This document shows, in pieces, positions 26,196-34,848 of a stretch of 64,000 nt of DNA. Made by a program: the position numbers and the translations under genes. The notes under the pieces were generated by a model. The model searched no databases. It saw nothing but the letters and a program-made list of their open reading frames with translations, and had not been told where the DNA came from. Origin of the DNA: Lachnoclostridium sp. UBA5725 (GTDB lineage Bacteria; Bacillota; Clostridia; Lachnospirales; Lachnospiraceae); the NCBI GenBank assembly GCA_002419585.1, contig DIGJ01000002.1:1-64000 (forward strand). Reading direction: 5' to 3'. Positions within the stretch are counted from its first letter, which is position 1; each line of letters begins with the position of its first letter.

Positions 26196-28628
26196 CTACA
26201 TTACAACTAAGACATCATATGAGTCTTTGTCGTTGCAAAATGGAATGAGTGAACCCTGTTGTTCCACACCATCAACATAGAAGTGTTTCACACCTTTTTG
26301 CGCACCCGATGGATTCGAAATCGTAATGCTATATGTAATTCCTCGGAAACGACGGGTAATTTTTATTTCACTCATGTCACTTGGAATACAAGGATTTATT
26401 CTAAGTCCATCTAAATCAGGTTGTATACCTAAAATATGCTGCGATACATTTTTAAAGGTCCAAGCTGCAGTTCCGGTAAGCCAGCTGTTTTTTGCCTCGC
26501 CAAAGTTTTTTGCATCAATACCAGCAATCATTTGGGAATAAACATAAGGCTCAGAACGGTGAACTTCGCTAATATCCTCGATATAGGCAGGACAAGTCTT
26601 TTTGTATATAGAAAAAGCTTCGTTTCCGCGTCCAATGACGGTTTCAGCAATGGAAATCCATGGATTGTTATGACAGAAAATACCAGCATTTTCTTTGTAC
26701 CCAGGAGGATAAGAACTGATTTCTCCTAAGTTTAGATGATAGCTTTGATAAGCAGGCTGTAGGAGAACAATTCCATATTTTGTTTCTAATTTTTCATGTA
26801 CAGAGTCAAGCGCACGCTTTGCAAAACCGTTATCAAGACCAATTCCAGCCATGACACAAAATCCTTGTGGTTCGATATAGATCTGACCTTCTTTACATTC
26901 TTTTGACCCTATTTTTTGACTGTTTGCATCATATGCACGAAGAAACCATTCGCCATCCCATCCATTTTGAAGAATGGATTCAGTCATTTTTGTGACTTTT
27001 AAAAGAACAATGTTGGCTTCTTCTGATTTTCCTAAATGCTTTAGGATTTCTGCAAATTCTTTTCCGTATTCTACATACATACTGCCAATGAAAACAGATT
27101 CCGCTACGGGACCATCCGAAGGACCTGTAATTTGGAAGGATTCGCCTGGTACTTTCGAAAAACAATTTAGATTTAAACAGTCATTCCAATCCGCGCGGCC
27201 GATTAATGGCAAGTTATGAGGTCCGAGCTTTTGATCATAATAACCAAAGGAGCGGTTCAAATGTTCAAGGAGCGTTTTTGAAGCTGTTACATCATTATCA
27301 AAAGGAACCATCTCGGATAAGATATCAAAATCACCTGTTTCTTTGATATAAGCGGAAGTAGCAGCAATTAACCATAATGGATCATCGTTAAAGCCGCTTC
27401 CAACATCCAGGTTACCCTTTTTTGTAAGTGGTTGATATTGATGATAAGCGCTTCCATCTTCAAATTGAGTGGCCGCAATATCAAGAATACGTTCTCTTGC
27501 CAAATCTGGAATCAGATGGACGAATCCTAGAAGATCTTGGCAAGAGTCACGAAAACCCATTCCACGTCCGGTTCCGGATTCATAATAGGAAGCGGAGCGA
27601 GACATGTTAAAGGTTACCATGCACTGATATTGATTCCAAATATTTACCATGCGGCAAAGTTTATCATCGGAAGTTTCGATGGTGTATTTTGAAAGTAAAT
27701 GTTCCCAATGTTTCTTCAAGGAGTCAAATGCTTCATCTACCTGCTTTGTTGTTTCGTACTTTTCTAACAATTTCTTTGCAGGTTCTTTGTTTATCACATT
27801 TGGGGTTTCCCATTTTTTATCATCTGGATTTTCAATATACCCTAAAATAAAAATATAAGTAATTTCTTCTCCAGGTTTTAATGTTTTTTCTAAATGGAAG
27901 GAACCGATTGGAGCCCATCCACTTGCAATGGAATTACCAGATGTATTTTCTTCCACCACGGTTGGGTTTAAGTTACTGCGATAAGCTCCTAGGAAGGTAT
28001 CACGATCGGTATCAAATCCTTTGACAGGAGCATTTACTGCATAAACGGCGTAATGATTGCGTCGTTCTCTATATTCTGTTTTGTGATAAATAGTAGAAGG
28101 ATAAACCTCTACTTCACCTATGTTTAAGTTTCTCTGGAAGTTCGTCATATCATCCGTAGCATTCCATAAACAAAATTCAAGATAGGAAAAGAGAGAGATT
28201 TCTTTCTCACAAGAACTGTTGTTTTTTAATGTTACTTTATTGATTTCACAATGGTCACCCATTGGAACAAAAGCAGTCATGGTAGCCAATAAATCATTTT
28301 TGCTGCTTTCAAATATAGTATATCCAAGGCCGTGTCTGCAATTATAGCTATCCAACTCAGTCTGTACTGGTTGCCATGCTAGATTCCAGGTAATTCCATT
28401 ATCTTTTATGTAGTAATATCGGCCATTGCTATCATAAGGAACGTTATTATAACGATAACGTGTCAGCCGAAGAAGTTTTGCATCTTTATAAAAACTATAG
28501 CCACCACTGGTGTTCGAAATGAGAGAAAAGAAATTTTCACATCCAAGGTAGTTGATCCAAGGCAATGGAGTTTTTGGCGATGTTATTACGTATTCTTTCT
28601 GCTGGTCATCAAAGTATCCAAATTTCAT
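26196..28628 (-). CDS. cbpA: Cellobiose phosphorylase (GH94)
   Basis: The enzyme splits cellobiose with phosphate into glucose and glucose 1-phosphate. The N terminus (MKFGYFDDQQKEYVIT, then PWINYLGCENFFSLISN) and the 810-residue length match clostridial cellobiose phosphorylases. The catalytic acid lies in RADWNDCLNL. The ATG at 28628 is chosen because the upstream in-frame ATG overlaps the GGAG site that serves it. It is cytosolic and first in an operon with the GH1 glucosidase. It is divergent from the LacI regulator and transporter, with three GAAAACGATT-like boxes in its promoter. Confidence 0.94.
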   Translation of the reverse strand: MKFGYFDDQQKEYVITSPKTPLPWINYLGCENFFSLISNTSGGYSFYKDAKLLRLTRYRYNNVPYDSNGRYYYIKDNGITWNLAWQPVQTELDSYNCRHGLGYTIFESSKNDLLATMTAFVPMGDHCEINKVTLKNNSSCEKEISLFSYLEFCLWNATDDMTNFQRNLNIGEVEVYPSTIYHKTEYRERRNHYAVYAVNAPVKGFDTDRDTFLGAYRSNLNPTVVEENTSGNSIASGWAPIGSFHLEKTLKPGEEITYIFILGYIENPDDKKWETPNVINKEPAKKLLEKYETTKQVDEAFDSLKKHWEHLLSKYTIETSDDKLCRMVNIWNQYQCMVTFNMSRSASYYESGTGRGMGFRDSCQDLLGFVHLIPDLARERILDIAATQFEDGSAYHQYQPLTKKGNLDVGSGFNDDPLWLIAATSAYIKETGDFDILSEMVPFDNDVTASKTLLEHLNRSFGYYDQKLGPHNLPLIGRADWNDCLNLNCFSKVPGESFQITGPSDGPVAESVFIGSMYVEYGKEFAEILKHLGKSEEANIVLLKVTKMTESILQNGWDGEWFLRAYDANSQKIGSKECKEGQIYIEPQGFCVMAGIGLDNGFAKRALDSVHEKLETKYGIVLLQPAYQSYHLNLGEISSYPPGYKENAGIFCHNNPWISIAETVIGRGNEAFSIYKKTCPAYIEDISEVHRSEPYVYSQMIAGIDAKNFGEAKNSWLTGTAAWTFKNVSQHILGIQPDLDGLRINPCIPSDMSEIKITRRFRGITYSITISNPSGAQKGVKHFYVDGVEQQGSLIPFCNDKDSYDVLVVM

Positions 28629-28662
28629 GTTGTTAATCTCCATCTATTCTTTAAATTTATTA

Positions 28663-28716
28663 CGAAAACGATTCTATCTAGAAAACGATTAAGTATTCAC
28701 GAAAAACGACTAAATA
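28663..28716. promoter_or_regulatory. Cluster of three LacI-type operator boxes
   Basis: Three related boxes lie just upstream of the phosphorylase gene: CGAAAACGATT at 28663-28673, GAAAACGATTAAGTA at 28681-28695 and CGAAAAACGACTAAATA at 28700-28716. The second is identical to a 15-base box at 29025-29039 in the regulator's own promoter. The pattern resembles half-sites of LacI/GalR operators. The 468-base intergenic region otherwise is AT-rich with no ORF I can support. Confidence 0.65.
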
Positions 28717-28987
28717 TTAAGAGATTATGCTAAGAGTATAGCCTATAAACCTTAAATAATCAATACTATTTAAAAATTATTAAATGAAAATTTTTTTTAG
28801 AACATAAAATATTTTGGAATTTAATTTTTAAAAAACTTAAAATATTAATAGTAAACGTATAAGATAAAATGACAGGTTTTTCTCTGAAATGCAGATAAAA
28901 CAGCGAATAATGTATACAAAAAGCATAATATAAATAATATAATAAATGAATATATGTAAAAAATATACTAAAAAAATAAAAATGATA

Positions 28988-29039
28988 TTGCAATTATATA
29001 AAAACTGTTGTATAGTAAAGATACGAAAACGATTAAGTA
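28988..29039 (+). promoter_or_regulatory. LacI-regulator promoter with operator at +1
   Basis: A -35 TTGCAA (28988-28993) and -10 TATAGT (29011-29016) are 17 bases apart. GAAAACGATTAAGTA begins 9 bases after the -10, over the expected start site. This would allow direct repression of the regulator and possibly the downstream transporter genes. Confidence 0.65.
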
Positions 29040-29112
29040 ATAAAACCTTATATACAGATTTGAGCAAAAAGTGTATAATTTTAATATTTAAGGTATATAA
29101 GGAGGAGATGAC

Positions 29113-30123
29113 ATGGTTTCAATGAAGGACATTGCGTTAGCATGTAATGTTTCCGTTGCTACTGTAAGCAAAGCTCTCAATAATCATAAAGACATTGGTG
29201 AAGAAACAAAAGTTCGCATACGCGAAACGGCAAAAGAGATGGGATACTTTCCTAACTCCTCTGCAAGAGCATTGCGAACCAATCGCAGCTACAATATTGG
29301 AGTTCTTTTTGTAGATGAAGCACAAAGTGGATTGACACACGATTATTTTGCCAGTGTATTAGATAGCTTTAAGGTTACAGTCGAGAAACACGGATATGAT
29401 CTAACGTTCATAAACTGCAACAAAGACAACAAAAACCGTATGTCTTATTTAGAACATAGTAGGTATAGGGGCTTGGAAGGTGTTATTATAGCATGCGTTC
29501 CATTTGATGATCCAGAGGTACTTGAACTGGTAAAAAGCGACTTGCCGGTTGTGACAATTGACCATTTATTTGACAACCGCATGGCTGTGATGTCTGACAA
29601 CGTAAAGGGGATTTCAGATTTACTTCATTATATTTATGATCAGGGTCACAGAAAAATTGCATACATACACGGACAGAATACTTCTGTAACAAGAAATCGT
29701 TTGGTGAGTTTTTACCGGACAGCAGAAGAACTTTCGCTTATTATTCCGGATGAATATGTAGTAGAAGGTAAATATCGAGAAGTTAAGCATACACAATTAG
29801 TGACAAACCAAGTACTTGATTTGCCAGACCCACCGACTTGTATCATCTTTCCAGATGACTTATCCGCAGTGGGCGGCATGAATGCAATCAATGCAAGGGG
29901 ACTAAATATTCCACAAGATATTTCAATTGTTGGATATGATGGAATTAGTATTGCTTCAAGAATTGAACCGAAATTAACTACTATTCGCCAGGATACGAAA
30001 TCAATGGGACGAAGAGCTGCAGAGAAACTAATCAGCTTAATCGAAAAACCAAAGAGTACATTAATTGAACATGTTGTTATCGAAGGTAAGCTTATCGAAG
30101 GAAAATCGGTATCGAAAAGATAA
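29113..30123 (+). CDS. LacI/GalR-family transcriptional regulator
   Basis: The 336-residue regulator has the helix-turn-helix and hinge sequence MKDIALACNVSVATVSKALNN at its start, and a periplasmic-binding-protein fold with a sugar pocket beyond residue 60. The C-terminal IVGYDGISIASRIEPKLTTIRQD block is typical. AGGAGG lies 8 bases before the ATG. It sits between the cellobiose enzymes and the solute-binding protein gene, so it probably responds to cellobiose or a derived sugar. The repeated GAAAACGATT boxes flanking the region are likely its sites. Confidence 0.9.
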   Translation: MVSMKDIALACNVSVATVSKALNNHKDIGEETKVRIRETAKEMGYFPNSSARALRTNRSYNIGVLFVDEAQSGLTHDYFASVLDSFKVTVEKHGYDLTFINCNKDNKNRMSYLEHSRYRGLEGVIIACVPFDDPEVLELVKSDLPVVTIDHLFDNRMAVMSDNVKGISDLLHYIYDQGHRKIAYIHGQNTSVTRNRLVSFYRTAEELSLIIPDEYVVEGKYREVKHTQLVTNQVLDLPDPPTCIIFPDDLSAVGGMNAINARGLNIPQDISIVGYDGISIASRIEPKLTTIRQDTKSMGRRAAEKLISLIEKPKSTLIEHVVIEGKLIEGKSVSKR

Positions 30124-30211
30124 TGAAAACATGGCATTTATATTACTTTGGTAAAAAGTAGTATTGAAATAATGCAACCAAAAAATGAAAGTAAAGTGGA
30201 GGGAAATTGGT

Positions 30212-31606
30212 ATGAAGAAAAAATTAGTAAGCATTATACTTACAACAGCACTTTTAGCTACAATGCTGACAGGATGTGGCGGAAAAAATACGACTGCTAG
30301 CAAAGAAAGCGCAGATACTGCTGCTACCACAGAAGCTACACAAGAACCAGCAAGCACAGAGAGCGCACAAGAGGGGAAAGTAGTAAACATATATTGTTGG
30401 AACGATGAATTCCAAAGCAGATATGAAGCTTATGCAAAAGATCTTGCTGAGCAACATGGAGTAACGGTTAATTTTGTAATTGTAGCAAATGAAAACAATG
30501 CATATCAAAACAATCTTGACGCTGCATTACAGGCTCAAGAGTCGGCAGCAGCTGATGACAAAGTAGATATATTCCTAGCGGAAGCGGATTATGCTAGCAA
30601 GTATACGAAATCAGATTATACACTTGATGTTGTTGGCGATGTTGGATTGACACAAGAAGATCTTGCTGGACAGTATCAGTACACAAAAGATATTGTTACT
30701 GTTGATGGCATTCAAAAAGCTACTACATGGCAGGCTACACCAGGCTTATTTGCTTATAGACGTTCTATCGCAAAAGACGTTCTTGGAACCGATGATCCTG
30801 CAAAAGTTCAGGAAGCATTAAGTGATTGGAGCAAATTTGATCAAACTGCAGCAAAGATGAACGAGTCTGGTTATCGTATGCTTTCTGGTTATGATGATTC
30901 TTTTAGAACATTTTCGAATAATGTATCAGCACCATGGGTAGATGGTACAAAGATTGTAATTGATGATAATATTATGAAATGGGTAAAACAGACAAAGGAT
31001 TATACTGATAAAGGATACAATAATAAAACAAGACTTTGGGCTCCTGAATGGCAATCAGATCAAGGACCAGCGGGTAAAGTATTTGGTTTCTTCTATTCTA
31101 CATGGGGTATCAACTTTACATTGTTAGGAAACTCTTTAGCAGATGCTGAAGGAGAAAAAGCAGTTGGTAATGGTATTTATGGTGATTATGCAGTTTGTGA
31201 AGGACCACAGCCTTATTATTGGGGTGGAACATGGATTTGTGCTGCAAAAGGAACCGATAACATTCCATTTATTAAAGATTTGATGTATCGTTTAACATGT
31301 GATCCAGCTACTATGAAACAGATTACTGTGGATACACAAGATTATACAAATAATGAAGCAGCTATGAATGAACTTGCAAACAGCGATTACAAATCTGATT
31401 TCTTAGGCGGACAGAACCACATTGCTCTCTTTGCAGAAGCAGCAAAGAAGATTGATATGAGCAATATCAGCGACTATGATCAAGGCTTAAACGAATCAAT
31501 GCAGCAGGCAATGAGTGATTATTTTGAAGGAAATGTTGATGAAAAAACAGCATTAGATAATTTCTACACATCAGCGATAGAAAAATATCCTGAATTGACA
31601 AGATAA
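30212..31606 (+). CDS. Extracellular sugar-binding lipoprotein
   Basis: The 464-residue protein has a type II signal peptide: a basic start MKKKLVSIILTT, a hydrophobic run, and the lipobox LTGCGG with the lipidated Cys near residue 22. A Ser/Thr/Ala/Glu-rich linker follows. The body is a family 1 solute-binding protein of the CUT1 sugar class. The ATG at 30212 has GGAGGG 8 bases upstream. Two permeases follow after a hairpin, and a LacI regulator precedes it. Cellobiose or cellodextrins are the probable ligands. Confidence 0.9.
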   Translation: MKKKLVSIILTTALLATMLTGCGGKNTTASKESADTAATTEATQEPASTESAQEGKVVNIYCWNDEFQSRYEAYAKDLAEQHGVTVNFVIVANENNAYQNNLDAALQAQESAAADDKVDIFLAEADYASKYTKSDYTLDVVGDVGLTQEDLAGQYQYTKDIVTVDGIQKATTWQATPGLFAYRRSIAKDVLGTDDPAKVQEALSDWSKFDQTAAKMNESGYRMLSGYDDSFRTFSNNVSAPWVDGTKIVIDDNIMKWVKQTKDYTDKGYNNKTRLWAPEWQSDQGPAGKVFGFFYSTWGINFTLLGNSLADAEGEKAVGNGIYGDYAVCEGPQPYYWGGTWICAAKGTDNIPFIKDLMYRLTCDPATMKQITVDTQDYTNNEAAMNELANSDYKSDFLGGQNHIALFAEAAKKIDMSNISDYDQGLNESMQQAMSDYFEGNVDEKTALDNFYTSAIEKYPELTR

Positions 31607-31623
31607 TCGATAACAGGAAATAT

Positions 31624-31669
31624 AAGTAAAAGGGCTTCTGTGAATCATCTTGAGGATGCCCTTTTACTT
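31624..31669 (+). terminator. Intercistronic hairpin between binding protein and permease
   Basis: AAGTAAAAGGGC pairs perfectly with GCCCTTTTACTT across a 22-base loop, between the solute-binding protein stop and the permease gene. The T-rich 3' arm is short and no T-run follows. It could stabilise the binding-protein mRNA or cause partial termination, giving excess binding protein over permease. Confidence 0.65.
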
Positions 31670-31699
31670 ATGAATGATTGTTTGGAATAGGAGACAATA

Positions 31700-32620
31700 A
31701 TGAAAGCTTCTACAAAAAATAAAAAACATATAAGCTATGCCAAGTGGGGATATATTTTTCTGATACCATTTTTTCTAGTTTATGGAGTATTTTCGTTTAT
31801 ACCGATGATATCAACTTTTTACTACAGTTTTTTTGAAAACTATATGTCTGGGTTGAAAGTAATTGGACCAACCTTTGTTGGTTTTGATAACTACATAAAG
31901 TTATTTCAGACAGGTGACTTACTTAAATACACCCAAAATACTTTGATTATGTGGGTGCTTGGATTTGTTCCACAGATAGTTGTTGCGCTTTTGATAGCAG
32001 CATGGTTTACTAATACAAGATTAAAATTGAAATGTTCCGGTTTTTTTAAAACTGTTATTTATATGCCAAACTTAATTATGGCTTCGGCATTCTCAATGCT
32101 GTTTTATACTTTATTTGCGAATAATGGACCTGTAAATATGTTATTGATTTCAAATGGAGTAATGAAAGAATCGTTCCACTTTTTGACTTCGACGATAGGT
32201 GCCAGAGGCTTGATCGCACTTATGAACTTTTTAATGTGGTTTGGTAATACAACAATCTTATTAATGGCAGGTATGATGGGAATTGACACAGCGTTGTTTG
32301 AAGCTGCAGAGGTAGATGGCGCAACGCCGTTTCAGGTGTTTTCAAAAATTACAATTCCATTAATAAGACCAATTATGGTATATGTGTTGATTACATCATT
32401 AATAGGTGGTTTACAGATGTTTGATATACCACAGATTTTTACAAATGGTAAAGGCGACCCAAATAGGACGACAATGACCTTGATTATGTATCTAAATAAT
32501 CACTTATTTAGTAAGAATTATGGTATGGCTGGTGCCCTTTCTGTCATTATATTTATCCTTACGAGTGTATTAAGCTTATTCGTATTTAAAGCATTAACCA
32601 GTCAGAGAAAAGCGAGGTGA
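31700..32620 (+). CDS. CUT1 sugar ABC transporter permease (MalF-like)
   Basis: The 306-residue protein has six membrane segments and the EAA loop EAAEVDGATPFQVFSKITIPLIRP that contacts the ATPase. The N-terminal YIFLIPFFLVYGVFSFIPMI is standard for the MalF/UgpA type. It is preceded by AGGAGA and followed immediately by the second permease, whose start lies 6 bases past its stop. No ATPase gene is present in this cluster, so a shared MsiK-type ATPase is expected elsewhere. Confidence 0.92.
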   Translation: MKASTKNKKHISYAKWGYIFLIPFFLVYGVFSFIPMISTFYYSFFENYMSGLKVIGPTFVGFDNYIKLFQTGDLLKYTQNTLIMWVLGFVPQIVVALLIAAWFTNTRLKLKCSGFFKTVIYMPNLIMASAFSMLFYTLFANNGPVNMLLISNGVMKESFHFLTSTIGARGLIALMNFLMWFGNTTILLMAGMMGIDTALFEAAEVDGATPFQVFSKITIPLIRPIMVYVLITSLIGGLQMFDIPQIFTNGKGDPNRTTMTLIMYLNNHLFSKNYGMAGALSVIIFILTSVLSLFVFKALTSQRKAR

Positions 32621-32626
32621 TTGATT

Positions 32627-33487
32627 ATGAAGAAGCAAGAAAAAGGCAGTTCATTAAGCTTGAATATCAGAAGAACAATCTGCTATGTTGTATTAATTAT
32701 ATTAAGTGTAGTGTGTTTATTTCCGTATTTGATGCTTTTTGTGAATGCCACCAGAGCACATGTTGAAATTCAAAGAGCATTTTCACTTCTGCCAGGAAAA
32801 TCTTTGGCTCGAAATATATCAAATGTATTGGATAATACAACTATTTTAATTGTAAGGGGTATGATAAATAGTATTACTATATCGACTTTAACGGCAATTG
32901 CATCCGTCTATTTTTCTGCCATGACAGCATATGCCATCCATGCATATGATTTTCGATTAAAGAAATATGCATTTAACTTTATATTACTTATCATGACAAT
33001 ACCGACACAAATTAGTGCGCTTGGGTTTGTTAAATTAGTTACAGCAATGCATTTAAAGGATACGTTTATCCCACTCATTATTCCATCAATTGCAGCACCT
33101 GCAGTCTTTTTCTTCATGAAACAGTATATGGAGAGTGCTCTGCCACTTGAAATCGTGGAGGCAGCCAGAATCGATGGATCCAATGAATTTCATACCTTTA
33201 ATTCGATCATTATGCCGATGATGAAACCAGCACTGGCAGTACAGGCAATTTTTACATTTGTAACTAGCTGGAATAATTATTTTACACCGTCATTGATATT
33301 AACAAAAGCGGAAGTAAAGACGTTACCATTATGGATTGCCTATATTAGAAGCGCAGATTTTACAAAGTTTGATATGGGACAAATGTATATGATGATTGCT
33401 TTTTCTATTTTCCCAGTTATCCTTATCTATTTGCTCCTTTCTAAGTTTATTGTGCAAGGAGTTACACTTGGTGGTGTGAAAGGATAG
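32627..33487 (+). CDS. CUT1 sugar ABC transporter permease (MalG-like)
   Basis: The 286-residue permease carries six hydrophobic segments and the EAA loop EAARIDGSNEFHTFNSIIMPMMKP. The ATG at 32627 is used: GAGGTGA lies 7 bases before it at the end of the previous gene. A TTG two codons earlier is less likely. With the binding protein and MalF-like permease it makes a cellobiose or cellodextrin importer lacking its ATPase gene here. Confidence 0.92.
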   Translation: MKKQEKGSSLSLNIRRTICYVVLIILSVVCLFPYLMLFVNATRAHVEIQRAFSLLPGKSLARNISNVLDNTTILIVRGMINSITISTLTAIASVYFSAMTAYAIHAYDFRLKKYAFNFILLIMTIPTQISALGFVKLVTAMHLKDTFIPLIIPSIAAPAVFFFMKQYMESALPLEIVEAARIDGSNEFHTFNSIIMPMMKPALAVQAIFTFVTSWNNYFTPSLILTKAEVKTLPLWIAYIRSADFTKFDMGQMYMMIAFSIFPVILIYLLLSKFIVQGVTLGGVKG

Positions 33488-33644
33488 ATTCTATTCATCT
33501 TCTAGGTTGTATCTACACAATAACTAGCTATGTCTATGCAGTTGGCAAGAGGGGAACGATGCTGTACAGATCATGTTATTGTATATGTAGAACTAGTGCA
33601 CCTAAAGTTGTGAAAGAATAAATGAAAGTGAGAAGTTAAGAAAT

Positions 33645-33713
33645 AAAAAAGCCACAGATATTAAGAAGTGAGTAATAATGTCATTCACTTTTTAGTATCT
33701 ATGGCTTTTTTAT
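33645..33713 (+). terminator. Terminator of the transporter operon
   Basis: A long stem (AAAAAGCCA..AGATA with TATCT..TGGCTTTTT, one mismatch) plus an inner AAGTGA/TCACTT stem is followed by TTTTATTTT. The 155 bases between the permease stop and this hairpin contain no supported gene. Confidence 0.8.
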
Positions 33714-33729
33714 TTTGCTAGCTTGCAGC

Positions 33730-34244
33730 TTAAGCGTGAGCGTTAACATTAACAGATGTAGTGCTTCCAATTGCTTTTATGAGGTCACATTTTTTCTTCG
33801 ATGCTTTCGAAAGATCGATTATTTCTTTGAACGATGGTTTTTTCATACACTCACCAAATGCATCAGTAGCAGTGCTAATCGCGGCGTATTTTGAACTGAT
33901 GATAAAAGGCAATCGTTGCTGGCGATCGCTATAGATACGAAGACCTTCCTGCCAGGTACAGATCTTTTCTTTTCAAAAGCGGAAAGAAAATCTTTACTTT
34001 GATTACTTTTTAATAAGGATAATACTAATTCAGAATCAAAGGTCTGAGGGAGTACTAATGTAGGATGGTTTCCATTTAAAATCGATTGAAATAAGTAGGA
34101 TTCAGCAGTAACACGTTTATCCGTTGCACTGTCAGGCTTTCTTGCGCGATCAATTAAATCACTGTACATGTTGTTGGGAAGGGTATTTATGAAGTAATTC
34201 GAAATATCGTTGTATGGAATCCATTCGTATTCCTCTTTTCTTTT
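33730..34244 (-). pseudogene. Frameshifted gene remnant of unknown family
   Basis: Two minus-strand reading frames join into one protein-like sequence. The upstream frame is open from 34244 (reading EEYEWIPYNDISNYF, then MYSDLIDRARKPD) to about 33912. There the sense continues in the next frame (PFIISSKYAAISTATDAFG) to the stop at 33730. A single-base deletion or two-base insertion near 33915 explains it. The upstream frame starts at a stop codon with no ATG, GTG or TTG before residue 26, so the start also seems lost. I do not recognise the family. A sequencing error could mimic the frameshift. Confidence 0.55.
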
Positions 34245-34306
34245 CTATAATTAAAATAATTATAGTAGGTTCTTTGTGTGTATGCAACGTCTATAAAAGA
34301 AAAATA

Positions 34307-34335
34307 CCTGACTATTTAAGAAAATAATCAGGTGC
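34307..34335 (-). terminator. Terminator of leuCD
   Basis: On the minus strand CCTGATTAT and ATAGTCAGG pair around an 8-base loop and are followed by TATTTTTCTTTT. It lies 13 bases after the leuD stop. Confidence 0.8.
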
Positions 34336-34347
34336 TTATAAATCATA

Positions 34348-34833
34348 TTATTTGTTATTAATATAATTGATTAATCCTTCCGATTGAATAATCCGTTGCA
34401 TGAACTCAGGAAAAGCCTGACCTTGAAAAGAGGTTCCCTTTGTCTTGTTGTATATCATACCGCTATCATAATCAATTTCTACTTCATCACCAGCTTCAAT
34501 GCCTTTAGCAGCTTCCTTGCATTCAATAATTGGTAGTCCGATATTAATGGCGTTGCGATAAAAAATTCTGGCAAAGGTTTCGGCTATAACACAACTGATG
34601 CCTGCGCATTTGATGGCAAGCGGTGCATGTTCCCTGGAAGATCCACAGCCAAAGTTTTTGTTTGCAACAATAATGTCACCTTTTTTAACGCGGGTTGCAA
34701 AGTCTTTATCAATATCTTCCATACAGTATTTCGCAAGTTCCATACCATCTGAAGAGTTTAGATATCTTGCGGGAATGATAACATCGGTATCTACATTATC
34801 ACCATATTTATGTACGATTCCATGTGCTTTCAT
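34348..34833 (-). CDS. leuD: 3-isopropylmalate dehydratase small subunit
   Basis: The 161-residue subunit completes the isopropylmalate isomerase active site of leucine synthesis. It has the motif NFGCGSSREHAP near 61-72 and IIPARYLN near the start. The length fits the short archaeal-type LeuD that pairs with a 420-residue LeuC. AGGAGG lies 7 bases before the ATG. It follows leuC by 15 bases on the same strand, so the pair is one operon. leuA is not in the window. Confidence 0.95.
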   Translation of the reverse strand: MKAHGIVHKYGDNVDTDVIIPARYLNSSDGMELAKYCMEDIDKDFATRVKKGDIIVANKNFGCGSSREHAPLAIKCAGISCVIAETFARIFYRNAINIGLPIIECKEAAKGIEAGDEVEIDYDSGMIYNKTKGTSFQGQAFPEFMQRIIQSEGLINYINNK

Positions 34834-34848
34834 TTGAATTCCTCCTTA

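Noticed and set aside
28766..29067. Two overlapping hydrophobic minus-strand ORFs (75 and 76 residues) in the cellobiose intergenic region
   Set aside because: They lie in very AT-rich promoter DNA, lack ribosome sites, and read as Phe/Ile/Tyr runs.
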